From NCBI GenBank assembly GCA_016790075.1, contig JAEUPP010000032.1, positions 1 to 64,000 on the forward strand: 64,000 nucleotides of DNA, given 5' to 3'. Every line of letters starts with the position of its first letter. The first letter of the stretch is position 1. Made by a program: the position numbers and the translations under genes. Shown piece after piece: positions 8,407 through 20,400 of the stretch. Under the pieces are notes generated by a model. That model saw nothing but the letters and a program-made list of their open reading frames with translations, had not been told where the DNA came from and did no database searches. The stretch is from Rhodanobacteraceae bacterium. Lineage in GTDB: Bacteria; Pseudomonadota; Gammaproteobacteria; Xanthomonadales; Rhodanobacteraceae.

Positions 8407-11400
8407 CAGGAGGGGCTACCTTGCAGACCGAACAGACGGCTGAGGCGGCCACGCCACCCGCCGCGCGATACCTGTTCGGGCGCCGGTGAGGTCGTTGCGG
8501 TTGCCGGCAGTTCATTGGCCAGAGCTTGCAGGCTGTTGTTGGCCAGGTTCAGCAGGTTCAGGCGAACCCCGGTCTGTGCCTCGATGCGCGTCAGCAGCCG
8601 CAACGCCAGCAGCGAATGCCCGCCGACATCGAAGAAATTGTCATCTGGCCCGACTGACGCGTGGCCGACCAGCTCGCGGCACAGCGCGACCAGCAAGGCC
8701 TCGCGTGGGTCCAACTGGCACGGATCGATGGACGGCGTAGCGTTTGTCTGCGCCGCGGGCGCAGGCAATGCGTGGCGGTTGATCTTGCCGTTCGGCAGCA
8801 GGGGCAAGGATTCGAGCGCGACGATGTGCTGCGGCAGCATGTAGCCAGGCAGATGGTCACGCAGGTGCGCGCGCACGAACGCGTCGTTGGGCGTCCGGCC
8901 CTGTGTGCCGACGACGTAGGCAACCAGTTGCGGGTCCGCGGGTGAGTCTTCCCGCAGCATGACGACGCAGTTGCTGACGGCCTCGTGAGTCAGCAGGCAG
9001 GCCTCGATTTCACCGGGCTCGATGCGGAAACCACGCAATTTCACCTGGAAGTCCAGCCGCCCCAGGTGTTCGAGCTGACCGTCATGGCACCAGCGGCCGC
9101 GATCGCCGGTGCGATACAGGCGGGCGTTCCTGCCTGCTGCAAGCTCGCCCGTCTGAAACGGATCGCTGATAAAGCGTTCGGCACTGAGTTCGGGCTGGTG
9201 CAGATAACCCAGGCTGACACCGTCGCCGCCGATCCAGATTTCGCCTGGCACGCCGATGGGGCAGGGCTGACGGTAGCGGTCGAGCACATGGACCTGCGTG
9301 TTGCGGATGGGAAGCCCTATGCGTATGCCTGCCGACGGATTTTCCACACGCCATAGCGTCGACCACACCGTCGTTTCGGTCGGGCCGTACAGATTCCACA
9401 CGCTGCCGGCGCGCTTGAGCAGGGCTTGTGCGAGATCGGGCGCCAGTGGTTCGCCGCCGACCAGCGCACGAAAACGGGGCGAGCCGCGCCAGCCGGCGTC
9501 GATCAGCAGACGCCAGGTGGTGGGTGTTGCCTGCATTACGGTCGCGCGTGTGTGTTCCAGCACGCGGCGCAGGGCTGCGCCGTCGGCAGCCGACTCGCGC
9601 GTGGCCAGTTCCACACGGGCGCCGCAGTACAGCGGCAGCAGCAATTCCAGAACGGCGATATCGAATGACAGCGTCGTCACGGCGACCAGGGTGTCGCTGG
9701 GCTTCAGGCCGGGCTCCACCGCCATGCTGCGCAGGAAGTTCACTACTGCACGATGCGGTACGACCACACCTTTGGGCTGGCCGGTGGAGCCGGACGTATA
9801 GATGACATAGGCCGGATCCTCCGCGCTTGCATCGCGTGCGGGGTCTGGCGGCAATGCCACAGCGGGCTGTGTCTGGTAGCTGGTGTCCTGATCCAGCAGT
9901 AGCGTAGCTGCGGCCGGCCAGGCGACGACATCGGCCTGCGCGGTTTCCGTGATCAGCAGCGCCAGTTGTGCGTGCCGCGCCATATGCTTGAGGCGCTCAC
10001 GCGGATAAGTCGGGTCCAGCGGCACATACGCGGCGCCGGCTTTCAGGGTCGCCAGCACGGCTACCAGCATCTGCGGCGTGCGTTGCAGGCACAGGCCGAC
10101 CAGCGCGCCGCGCTGAATGCCGCGTTCGCGCAGCGCGCGGGCGAGGCGATTGGCAGCAGCTTCCAGTTCGGCATAGCTGAGGCGTTCGTCCCCGGCGCTG
10201 ATCGCGATCGCGTCGGGCTGCTGCCGCGCCTGCGCAGCGAGCAGGTTGCCAATGCATTCGGCGTCCGGGTTCGGCTGCAAGGCTGGTTGGCTCAGCAATT
10301 CAAGCCGCGTGCGTTCCTCTGGCGACAGCAACGGCAACTTGCACAGGGGCTGGCTCTGCGTCTCCGCGCGGGCGAGTACTTCGTGCAGCAGCGTCTGGAA
10401 TCGGCCGGCGATCAGCGCGGCGCTGGCGGGCTCCAGCACATCCGTATTGAAGGTAAATACGGCGATGAGTTTCGTGGCCGTTTCCACACACCACAGGGAA
10501 AGGTCCTGGGCCGCGGCGTGCAGCGGAATGGTCACGCGTTCGTGGCTCAGATTGCCCCAGTGGGTCGGCCGTTCGCGCACATCCTGGAACGAGAACAGCG
10601 CCTGTGTCAGCGTTGGGCGGCTGTTGTCGCGTGGAATCTTCAGCTCGCGTACCAGGTGTTCCATTGGCACGTCCGGACAGGCGTAGGCATCGACCACCAT
10701 GCCGCGTGTACTGGCCATCCATTCCCGCAGTGTGGCCTCGGGCTGGTAGCGCGAGCGCAGCGGCAGCGCATTGACGAAGAAGCCCATGACCGGTTCGAGC
10801 TCCGGGCGTTCGCGCGCGCGCACCGGTGTGCCGATGATGATGTCGTCCTGCTGGCTCAGGCGATGCAGCAGCAAGGCGAAAACCGACAGCAGCGTCACGA
10901 ACAGGGTGTTGCCCTGGCGTGCACTGAGCGCGTGCAATGCATCGAGCGTGTGGCGATCGAAATGGACATAGTGCGAGGCGCCGCGACCGGACATCGCCGG
11001 CGGGCGTGGCCGGTCCAGCGGCAGTTCCAGCGGCGGCGGCAACGGACTGAGCATCTTGCGCCAGTGCGCCATCTGCCGGGCCAGCTCGGGGCCGCTCATC
11101 CAGTCGGTGTGCCAGGCGGCAAAATCGCCGTAGCGCACCTGCAGTTCCGGCAGTGCGACCGGCCTGTCCTGCCGGCATGCGTCGTATAGCGCGGCCAGGT
11201 CGCTGTACAGCAGGTCGAAGGACCAGCCGTCCCAGATCAGATGATGCGCCATGAAGAAAAACACATGTTCCTCGGGCGCCATCCGGAACAGCGCCATGCG
11301 GAACAACGGGCCACGGGCAAGATCGAAGGGAGCTACGAGCTGTTCGGCGATGTAAGCCTGCAACGCTGCCTCGGCCTGGTCGCGCGGCAGCGCCGAGAGA

Positions 11401-14400
11401 TCGCTCCAGGGCAGTAGCAGTTCGACCGATGCCAGCACGCGCTGGCGATCGCCGCTGGCATCCGACTCGATTACCGTACGCAGCACGTCCTGCCGCTGCA
11501 GCAGCTGTTGCAGCGCACGTTCAAAGGCTGGCCGGTTGAAGTCGCCACGCAGCCGGTGCGCCGATGGAACGTTGTGGACTATGGTTCCCGGGCTCAGTTG
11601 TTCCAGAAACCACAGGCGCTGCTGCATCATCGACAGTGGTGCGGTGGTGCCGTCGGCGCGGCGTGGAATCGGTTCCAGCGGAGTACTGATGTTGCTCGCT
11701 GCCTTGGGCCCGAACAAGGCAACCGCGAGCGCGTTCGGCGTGGCTGCCTCGAAAATCGTGCGCAGGCCCGGGCGCACACCCAGCACCTCGTTCAGGCGTG
11801 CCGACAACTTGGCGGCCAGCAGCGAGTGCCCGCCCAGCTCGAAGAAATGCTGGTGCGGTTCGACGCGAGAGCGGCGCAGGACTTCGGCCATGCAGCGCGC
11901 GACGATCTGTACCGGGTCGTCCTGTGGCGGAGTCTCCGCTGCTACAGGGGATGCTGCTGCCGCGGCGACATAGGGCGGGGCATCCGTATCCGGTGCGGGC
12001 AGGGCTTTGCGGTTGGTCTTGCCGTTGGGCAGCAGCGGGATTTCCTGCAGTGCAACCACGTGCTGGGGCAGCATGTAGTCCGGCAGGCGCTGCGCCAGAT
12101 GGGCGCGCAGCGCATTCAGTCCGGGGCAGTCGCCCGCCGCGACTACATACGCCACCAGGCGCACGTCGGCGGCATCGAAGGCGTGAGCATTGACGACGCA
12201 GCGCAGCACCTGCGGATGGGTCAGCAGCAGGGATTCGATCTCGCCGAGTTCGATGCGATTGCCACGGACCTTGACCTGCTGATCGGCCCGGCCGAGATAC
12301 TCGATGGCGCCGTCGTCCAGCCAGCGCCCCAGATCACCGGTGCGGTACAGGCGTCCGTCGGCAACGAAGGGATCTTGCAGGAAACGCTCGGCGGTCAGTT
12401 CCGGTCGCGCTACATAGCCCAGGCCGACCTGTACACCGCCGATATACAGTTCACCGACCTCACCGATTGCAACCGGCCGCTGCGCGTCATCGAGGACGTA
12501 CATGCGCGTATTGGCGATCGGCCGACCAATCGGGATGATCCGCCGCGGATCGTCCGGACGGCATTCCCAGAACGTGACATCGACGGCCGCTTCGGTTGGC
12601 CCGTACAGGTTGGCCAGGCGGACTCCGGGCAGGCAGGCGAAGAAACGGTCGACCGCATCGATAGGCAAGGCCTCGCCCGAGCAGATCACGCGGCGCAGGT
12701 TGCGGCAGCGCTCCAGGCCGGGCTCTTCCAGGAACAGGCGCAGCATCGACGGCACGAAATGCAGCACGGTGATGGACTCGGCCGCGATCAGATCAGCCAG
12801 GTAGCTGCTGTCGCGGTGTCCTTCCGGCCGGGCGATGACCAGCGTAGCGCCACTCATCAGCGGCCAGAAGAACTCCCAGACCGAAACGTCGAAGCTGTAA
12901 GGCGTCTTCTGCAGCACGCGGTCGCGCGCACCGAGCTGGTATTCCTGCTGCATCCACTGCAGCCGGTTGACGATGCCGCGATGGGCATTGGCCGCACCTT
13001 TGGGCCGCCCGGTCGAGCCGGAGGTAAAAATCACATAGGCCATGTCGTCGGCGCTGCCAACCAGCGCCTCGGCCCCGATGGCCTGGTGTTCGTCCAGCTC
13101 GGGCGCTGTGTCCAGGAACAACAGCCATGCCTCCGCCGGAAACGCGTCGCCGGCGCGTTTGTGTTCAAGGCCGCGGGTGACGATGACGCCCAGTGAGGCA
13201 TCCTCGCACATGCCCTGCAGTCGCTCGGGCGGGTAGCTGGGATCCAGCGGCACATAGGCGCCGCCACTGTAGATAACGCCTAGCAGCGCGGCGACCAGTT
13301 CGACGCTGCGTTCGAGGCAAACCCCGACCAGCACGCCAGGACCGACGCCGCGCTCGCGCAGCCGGTGCGCGATGGCCCAGGCCAGGCGATCAAGTTCAGC
13401 ATAAGTAACCGACCGCCCCTCGAAGCGCAGCGCCGTCGATGCGGCGTGCTGGCTTGCGCCACGCTGCAACAGATCGCCTAGCCGCAGTGGCGATTCGTAG
13501 GCGACCTGGGTGGCATTCCATTGGGCGATAGTTCGCGCGTCGCGGTCATCGTGCACGGCTGCCGGTGCCACCGTTGCGACCGGAACACCTGTCAGTTCAG
13601 TCAGCACGTCGCGCAGCGCATTGACTAGTTCGTCTGCGCGTTGTGGGCTGAAGAACTCGGTGCTGTAGTGCAGATCCAGGGTCAGCGTGTCGGCGGTTTC
13701 GTAGAAATTGAAGATCAGTTCGCTGAGCAGGCCGGGCTTGCGGGTTTCATGAATCTCTGCGGCGAGCGGCGCGAATTGGCTCAGGTCAATGCGCGGGTTG
13801 AGATTGAAGAAGACGCCGGTCAATGGTGGCCGATCGCCGTGGCTGGGCAGGCCCAGCGCGCGCGCCAGCGTGCCTTGCGTGATCAGCGGGTGTTCCAGCG
13901 CATCCATCAGCTGGGCGCGCACCTGCGGCAGCAGCGCCAGCACATCAGATGCGTCGGCGCAGCGCAGCCGGATCGGCAGATCGAGCACGCCGTCGCCGAT
14001 CAGTGCCTCGTAACGGCCAAGGCTCTGGCTGGCAAATGGGACACTCAGTACAAAATCGTTTTGTGTACTCAGTCGCCGGATCATCGTGGCTACCGCGGAC
14101 AACAGCAGCTGGAACAGGGTCGCACGCTGTTGCCGTGCCAGCTGCTGCAGGGCGCGATACAGCTCCCCGTCGATTGGCGTCTTGCGCGTATCGGCGGTGA
14201 ACTCGCGGCGTTGCGGCGGGCTGCGGTCCCCCAGGTTCAACGCTGGCGGAACGTCGCAGAATTGCCGGCGCCAGTAGCGCAGCGATTCTTCGCCTTGTGG
14301 CCCGGCCATACGCGACTGTTCGTCTGATGCGAAGACGCAAGGCGACTGTGCGGCGGGGAACTGCGGCGCCTGACCCTGACAGCGCGCGCGATAGGCCTGT

Positions 14401-17400
14401 GCCAGTTCACGCAGCAGAACGCTGGACGCCCATCCGTCGAAGACCAGATGGCTGGCGACCAGGTGGATCGCCACCCGATTGCTGCTCAATTGCAGCAGGC
14501 TCAGCTCGATCAGCGGGGCTGCATCGAGCTGGAAGCGGTGTTGGCCGGCTTCATGGCAGTAGCGTTCCAGCGCGGCCTGTGGGTCTGCCTGTGCGCGCAG
14601 ATCGATCGCCTTGAACCGTGGCGTAATGCGCCTGTCCACGCGCTGCAGTGGTTCGCTCGCGTCGAAGCCCAGCCGGAATGCATCGTGCCGGGTCATTGCA
14701 TCGTGCAGAGCCTGCTCCAGCGCTGGCAGATTGATGTCGCCCTGCAGGCTCAGGCACAGGGTTTCGTTGAGCGCGCGCAGTGCATCCGCAGCGTAGCTCG
14801 CCGCCAGCCAGCGTTCGGTCTGTCCTGTGGTGAGCGGCCCCTGAGTGTCCGCGCCGGGTTCGTCACCCGGAGTTCCGTCGGGCGGCGGCAGGCCGTCACG
14901 GCGCGTGATGAAGCCTCGCGCCATCAAGGTGCCCAGCGATTCGATGAATACGTCGGCGATGCGGGTTATCTCGGCCTCGCCCATCGCCTCGGTGACGAAG
15001 TGGCCGAACTGCTCGTACAGGTGCAGGCCGTGATAACGCGCCAGATAGTAGAAGAGGCTGACATATTTCTGCTCGTCGTCCCAGATCAGTCGCCACAGCG
15101 ACGCACAGTGCACGGCCTTGACCGGCGCGTTGCGTGCAATGAATGCGGCATTGAGCCGGTCGACCAGCCGCTGAGTGCGGGCGTTCAGATCGTCGTAGAA
15201 GGCCTGTCCGCGTTGCTTCAGGTATTGCAAGGTGGCTTGCGCCGCTGCCAGGGCCAGGGGATGGCGCACAAAGGTACCGGCGAAATAGGTGACGCCGGCC
15301 TCCGGGTAAGAATCGTCGCCGTACTGCCAGTGGCCGCCGTCCAGTGCGTCCAGCCAGTGCGCCGCGCCAGCGATAGCCGCGAAAGGCAGGCCGCCGCCGA
15401 TGATCTTGCCGTAGGTGCAGATGTCAGCGCGCACACCGTAGAACTGCTGTGCGCCAGCCGGTGCGAGGCGGAAACCGGTCACCACCTCATCGAAGATCAG
15501 CGCGCAGCCGGCCGTGTCGCAGATCTCGCGCAGCTGTTGTACAAATTGCCTCGGTTGGAGGGTTGGATACTTGTTCTGGACCGGCTCTATCATGATGGCC
15601 GCGAGTTCGTGCCCGCGCTCGCGCAGTACGCGCAGCGAATCGTCGCTCGCGTAGTCGAGAACCAGCACATTCTCCACCGCGCTGGCGAGAATGCCGGGTG
15701 CGGCCGAAATCGAACGCAGCTGACGCGTGCCGCGGACGATCACCTCGTCGAAAATGCCGTGATAGGAGTTGGTGAAGATGGCAATGGTCTTGCGCCCGGT
15801 AACTGTGCGGGCGATGCGCATCGCACCCATTACTGCTTCGGAACCGGTATTGCAGAAACCGACACGCGCCATGCCAGTCATTTCGCACAGCAGCTCTGCC
15901 ACTTCCGCGGCGAGCGGGTGCTGCGGACCGACCTCGATGCCCGCCTCCAGCTGCGCCTGCATGGCCGCACGCACGGACGGCACCTGATAGCCGAGCAGAT
16001 TGGCACCGAAGGCCGACAGCAGGTCGATGTAGGCATTGCCGTCGAGATCCCACATCCGCGCGCCGTCGGATCGCTGCACGACGATCGGATAGACCAGGTC
16101 CTTCCACAGCGGGTTGAAGCCGGTCACGACGCGGGGGTCGGCCATGCGCGCCCGATGCTGCTGGCTGAACGCGCGTGACTTGCCGCTGCGCGAGAGATAG
16201 CGTTCAGTGAAGTCGGCTAGCCAGGCACGTTGCGCCGGGCTCAGCTCCGACTGCGGTTTGACTGTGATACGCGCAGACGCGCCGAACGGCGCTTCACGCA
16301 GGTTCGGCGTGGTTTCCGCAGGCGTGGTTTCCGCAGGTGCCGCAGCAGTGCCTGCAACGGTGGGCAGTGCGGAGACTGACGCAGTCGCCACCGCCTTGGC
16401 GGGAGCGGCGGTCTGGCCGGACAGCAGGGCAAGGTGCTGCGCCATCAGCGCCGTCTGCTGCTGGATCAGTTCAACCAGGGGATTGCCAGCCAGCAGCGGT
16501 GCTGCGCTGGCCGCTGTCGTTGCATGTACGACCGACGCTGGCGCTGCAGGTAGCGGCACCGGTGTGGTGGAAGCCGGTGCAAACCGTTCCGGTGGAAGTT
16601 CACTATGGAAAAATGCTACAAGCCGGCTGACGCGATCGAGATCTTCCATCAGGCGCCGGAGGCGTAGCTTGATGCCAAAGACACGCTCCAGCTCAAGACT
16701 GGCCTGGGTCAATGACAAGGAGTCGAAGCCTTGTTCGATCAGGCCCTGATCGCGGTTGATTTCAGCGCTGGACATGCCCGAGACATTGCTCAGCAGGCGT
16801 AGCACTTCCTGTTCGATCAGGGGACGACGATCACTCACGCGGGATTCCTCTGCCGACGCAACAGCGACGGCATCATGCGACTGGAGTGGAGACTGGATCG
16901 TTGCAGCGGGCGCTGCGGGGCGGCGGAACCAGAAGCGGGTATCGGCGAACGGGTAGGTCGGCAACGAGGCACGGGCTGCGTTGCGCGGCAGCGGCCAGCG
17001 CAGCGGGACGCCGGCGCGCCACACGGCACCAAGTGCGTTCAGCGCATGCCATGGCGCGTCGCTGGCCTGGTCCGCGCGCCCCAACAGCGGGATGCAACGA
17101 GCCGGTCGCCCTTGCGCATCACGTTGTGAACGCAACAGAGCGGAAAGTGCCTGAGCTGGCCCGACTTCGACGAAGACCGTATCCGCGTGCTGCAGTTCGG
17201 CGCTGATCGCCGGGCCGAACTGGACACAGGCGCGGACCTGACGTGCCCAGTAGTCCGGATCGACCGCCTCGTCGGCGCGCAGATGCTGGCCGCTGACGCA
17301 GGAGTACAGCGGAATACCCGGTGCCTGCAGCGTCAGGCGCAGCAGCGTCTGCGCCACGGCGGGAAGGGCAGCGTCCATGTGTGCGCTGTGGAAAGCGTGG

Positions 17401-20400
17401 CTGACCTGCAGGCGTTTGCAGCCAATCGACGCGTTGCCCAGCCGTTCGGCCAATGCGGTTATGGCAGCGACGGAACCGGCGACCACGGTCGATTCGGGCG
17501 CGTTGACGGCAGCGATTTCGAGATCGCCGTCCAGCCAGGCGGAAACGCTCTCGGCGGTCGCACGTACCGCCAGCATGGCGCCGCCCGGTTGCGCATGCAT
17601 TGCCGTCCCGCGCGCACAGACCGCGGTGGCCGCATCGGCCAGCGACAGCACGCCGGCCCGGCACGCTGCTGCGTATTCACCGATGCTGTGACCGATCAGG
17701 CTTGCCGGAACCAGGCCCAGACTATCCAGCCATGCGGTCAATGCATACGACACACAGAACAGTGCTGGCTGCGCGTAACGGGTCTGGTTCAGCAGCGCAG
17801 CGGCATCGCCATCATCGATGGCGCAGTCGATCAGCAGGCGGCGCAGGTCGACGTCGACATGCGGTTCGCAGGCGCCAAGCGCCGCATCGAGTGCGGCGCG
17901 AAACGCGACGATCTCGTGATAGAGCCCGGTCGCCATGCCCGGATGCTGCGAGCCCTGGCCAGGATACAAGTACACAAGTCGCGGTCCCTCCAGGGCAGGA
18001 GTGGCGCTGCGCAGGGCGCGTAACGCCACGGCGGCGTCGGCAGATCCACGCGCGGCCACGGACAGCCGATGCGGCAGATCGGCGCGGCCGCGTATCAGGC
18101 TGGCGGCGACACTCGCCAGGTTCTGTTCCGGGTGTAGTTCCAGCCAGTTCGCCAGATCCTGCGCACGCCGTAGCGCGGCTTCCGGCGTGCGCGCCGACAG
18201 CGGCAGCAGCTCGACGCCGTGGGCGGGCTGCGCCAGCGGGCGCGTTGGCGGTGCTTCCTGCAGCACCAGGTGTGCATTGGTACCGCCGACACCGAAGGAA
18301 CTCACTGCGGCGTAGCGCGGCACTTCGGTACGCGGCCACGGCACCGCTTGCGCGCTGACGCGAAACGGTGTTGCGCCAAAATCGATCTGTGGATTGGGGC
18401 GGCGGAAATGCAGCGTCGGCGGAATGATCTGGTGGTGCAGGCTAAGGCTTGCCTTGATCAACCCCAGTACACCGGCAGCGGCGATGGTATGTCCGATATT
18501 TCCCTTCAGCGATCCCAGCACGCAATAGCCGTGGCCGGCGCTGTCGTGCTCAAACGCGCGTGTCAGTGCGGCGACCTCGATCGGGTCGCCGAGGGCGGTG
18601 CCGGTGCCGTGGGCTTCCACATAACCCAGTTGGCTGGCTCGCACCTGCGCGTGGTCCAGCGCCATGCGGATCGCCGCGCTCTGGCCACGCACGCTGGGCG
18701 CGGTAAAGCTGGCTTTCTCCCCACCGTCGTTGTTGAGGCCAATGCCGCGGATCAGCGCATACACCGTATCGCCATCGGCTTGTGCATCGGCGAGCCGTTT
18801 CAATACGACCAGGCCCGCGCCGCTGGAGAACACGGTACCGCTGGCATCGGCATCGAAAGGCCGGCAATGGCCGTCCGCCGATTCCATGCCGCCTTCCAGG
18901 TGCAGGTAGCCACCCGCCTCAGGGACGATGACGGTAGCGCCGCCGGCGAGAGCGACATCGCACTGCCCGGCAAGTAATGCCTGCGCCGCCTGAGCCACCG
19001 CGACCAGGCCGGTGGAGCAAGCGGTGTGTACGCTGACGGCGGGCCCGTTGAGGTTCAGCCGATGGGCAATTCGCGTGGCGACGTAGTCTTTCTCGCTGGC
19101 CAGCATGGCCACGAACTCGCCACTCTGGCTGATGAGTTCGGGCTGCGCGGCACGTAAGGCGCCCAGATAACTGTTGTTGGCGGTACCGGCGTAGACACCG
19201 ATACACGTGTCCGCGTCGAGCGGGTCGACTCCGGCATGTTCGAGTGCTGTCCAGGCAAGCTCCAGCAGCACGCGTTGCTGGGGGTCGATCAGGGTGGCCT
19301 CGCGCGCCGGAATGCCGAAGAACTCGGCATCGAATCGGTCGGCGGCAGCGAGGACACCACGCGCTGCGACGAAGTTGGGTCGCTGGCGTAGATCCATTGG
19401 CACCGATGGATCCAGTTCGTCAGCAGCAAAGTGGCGTATGCCCTCGCGGCCGTCGAGCAGGTTGCTCCAGAACTCATCGACCGAGTCCCCACCGGGCGTA
19501 CGCGTCGCCATTCCGACGATGGCGATGGCGTCATTGTCGCCATCCGGCCGGATGCGCGGGTTGGCTCTGGGGGAGGCGGATTCAAACAGCATCGCCTGGC
19601 CGGCGATGGTGGGGTGGTCGTAGACGTCGGCCACGCTCAGCCGGCGGATGCCGTGCTGCTGCAGGCGCGCCAGAAAACGCAACACCAGCAGAGAGCGGGC
19701 GCCGGCCTCGAACAGGTTGGCGCGATCCGACAGCGTGGGTTGTCCTAGCAGTTCGCGCCAGAGCTCGCCGACCAGATTCCGTTGCGCATGAGGCGCGAGC
19801 GGAGCGGTGGCCGATGTGGTCTCGTCGATCAGCGGCAAAGGCAATGCGCGCCGATCGATCTTTCCACTGGGCGTCAGGGGTAGCTGGTCCAGACGCTGAT
19901 AGCGGACCGGCTGCATGTAGTCGGGCAGTCGCTCGCGCAGATCGGCGCGCAAACGCTGTTCTAGCGTGTCCAGGTCAGCCTGCGCAGTCGCTGGACTGGC
20001 CACGATCCAGGCCATGAGCTGGCGCCCTGCACCCGCAAGTTCGACCGCGCCGACGGCGGCATCCTTGAGTTGCGGATGCGCCAGCAGCGCGACTTCGATT
20101 TCGCCGGGTTCGATGCGATAACCGTCGATCTTGAGCTGCTGGTCGCAGCGGCCGAGGTAAACCAGCGTGCCATCCGCGCTGCGTTGAACGCGGTCCCCGG
20201 TGCGGTACCAACGCTCTCCCGGTGCATCTTGCTGCACGCAGAAACGTTCGGCGCTCAGCTCGGCCTGGCCGAGATAACCATGCGCCAGTGTGTCGCCGCC
20301 GAGCAGCAGCTCACCCTCGTCGGTATCACCGTCGTCGAGGGCGCGCAGGCGGATGTGTACATGCGGCAGTGCCTGGCCTATGGGGGGAATGACCGGCCAG

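Noticed and set aside
9966-13196. Plus-strand open frames of 400-560 codons antisense to the megasynthase
   Set aside because: Typical antisense shadows of high-GC coding DNA. Their translations show no known motif and the megasynthase frame is continuous with intact motifs.
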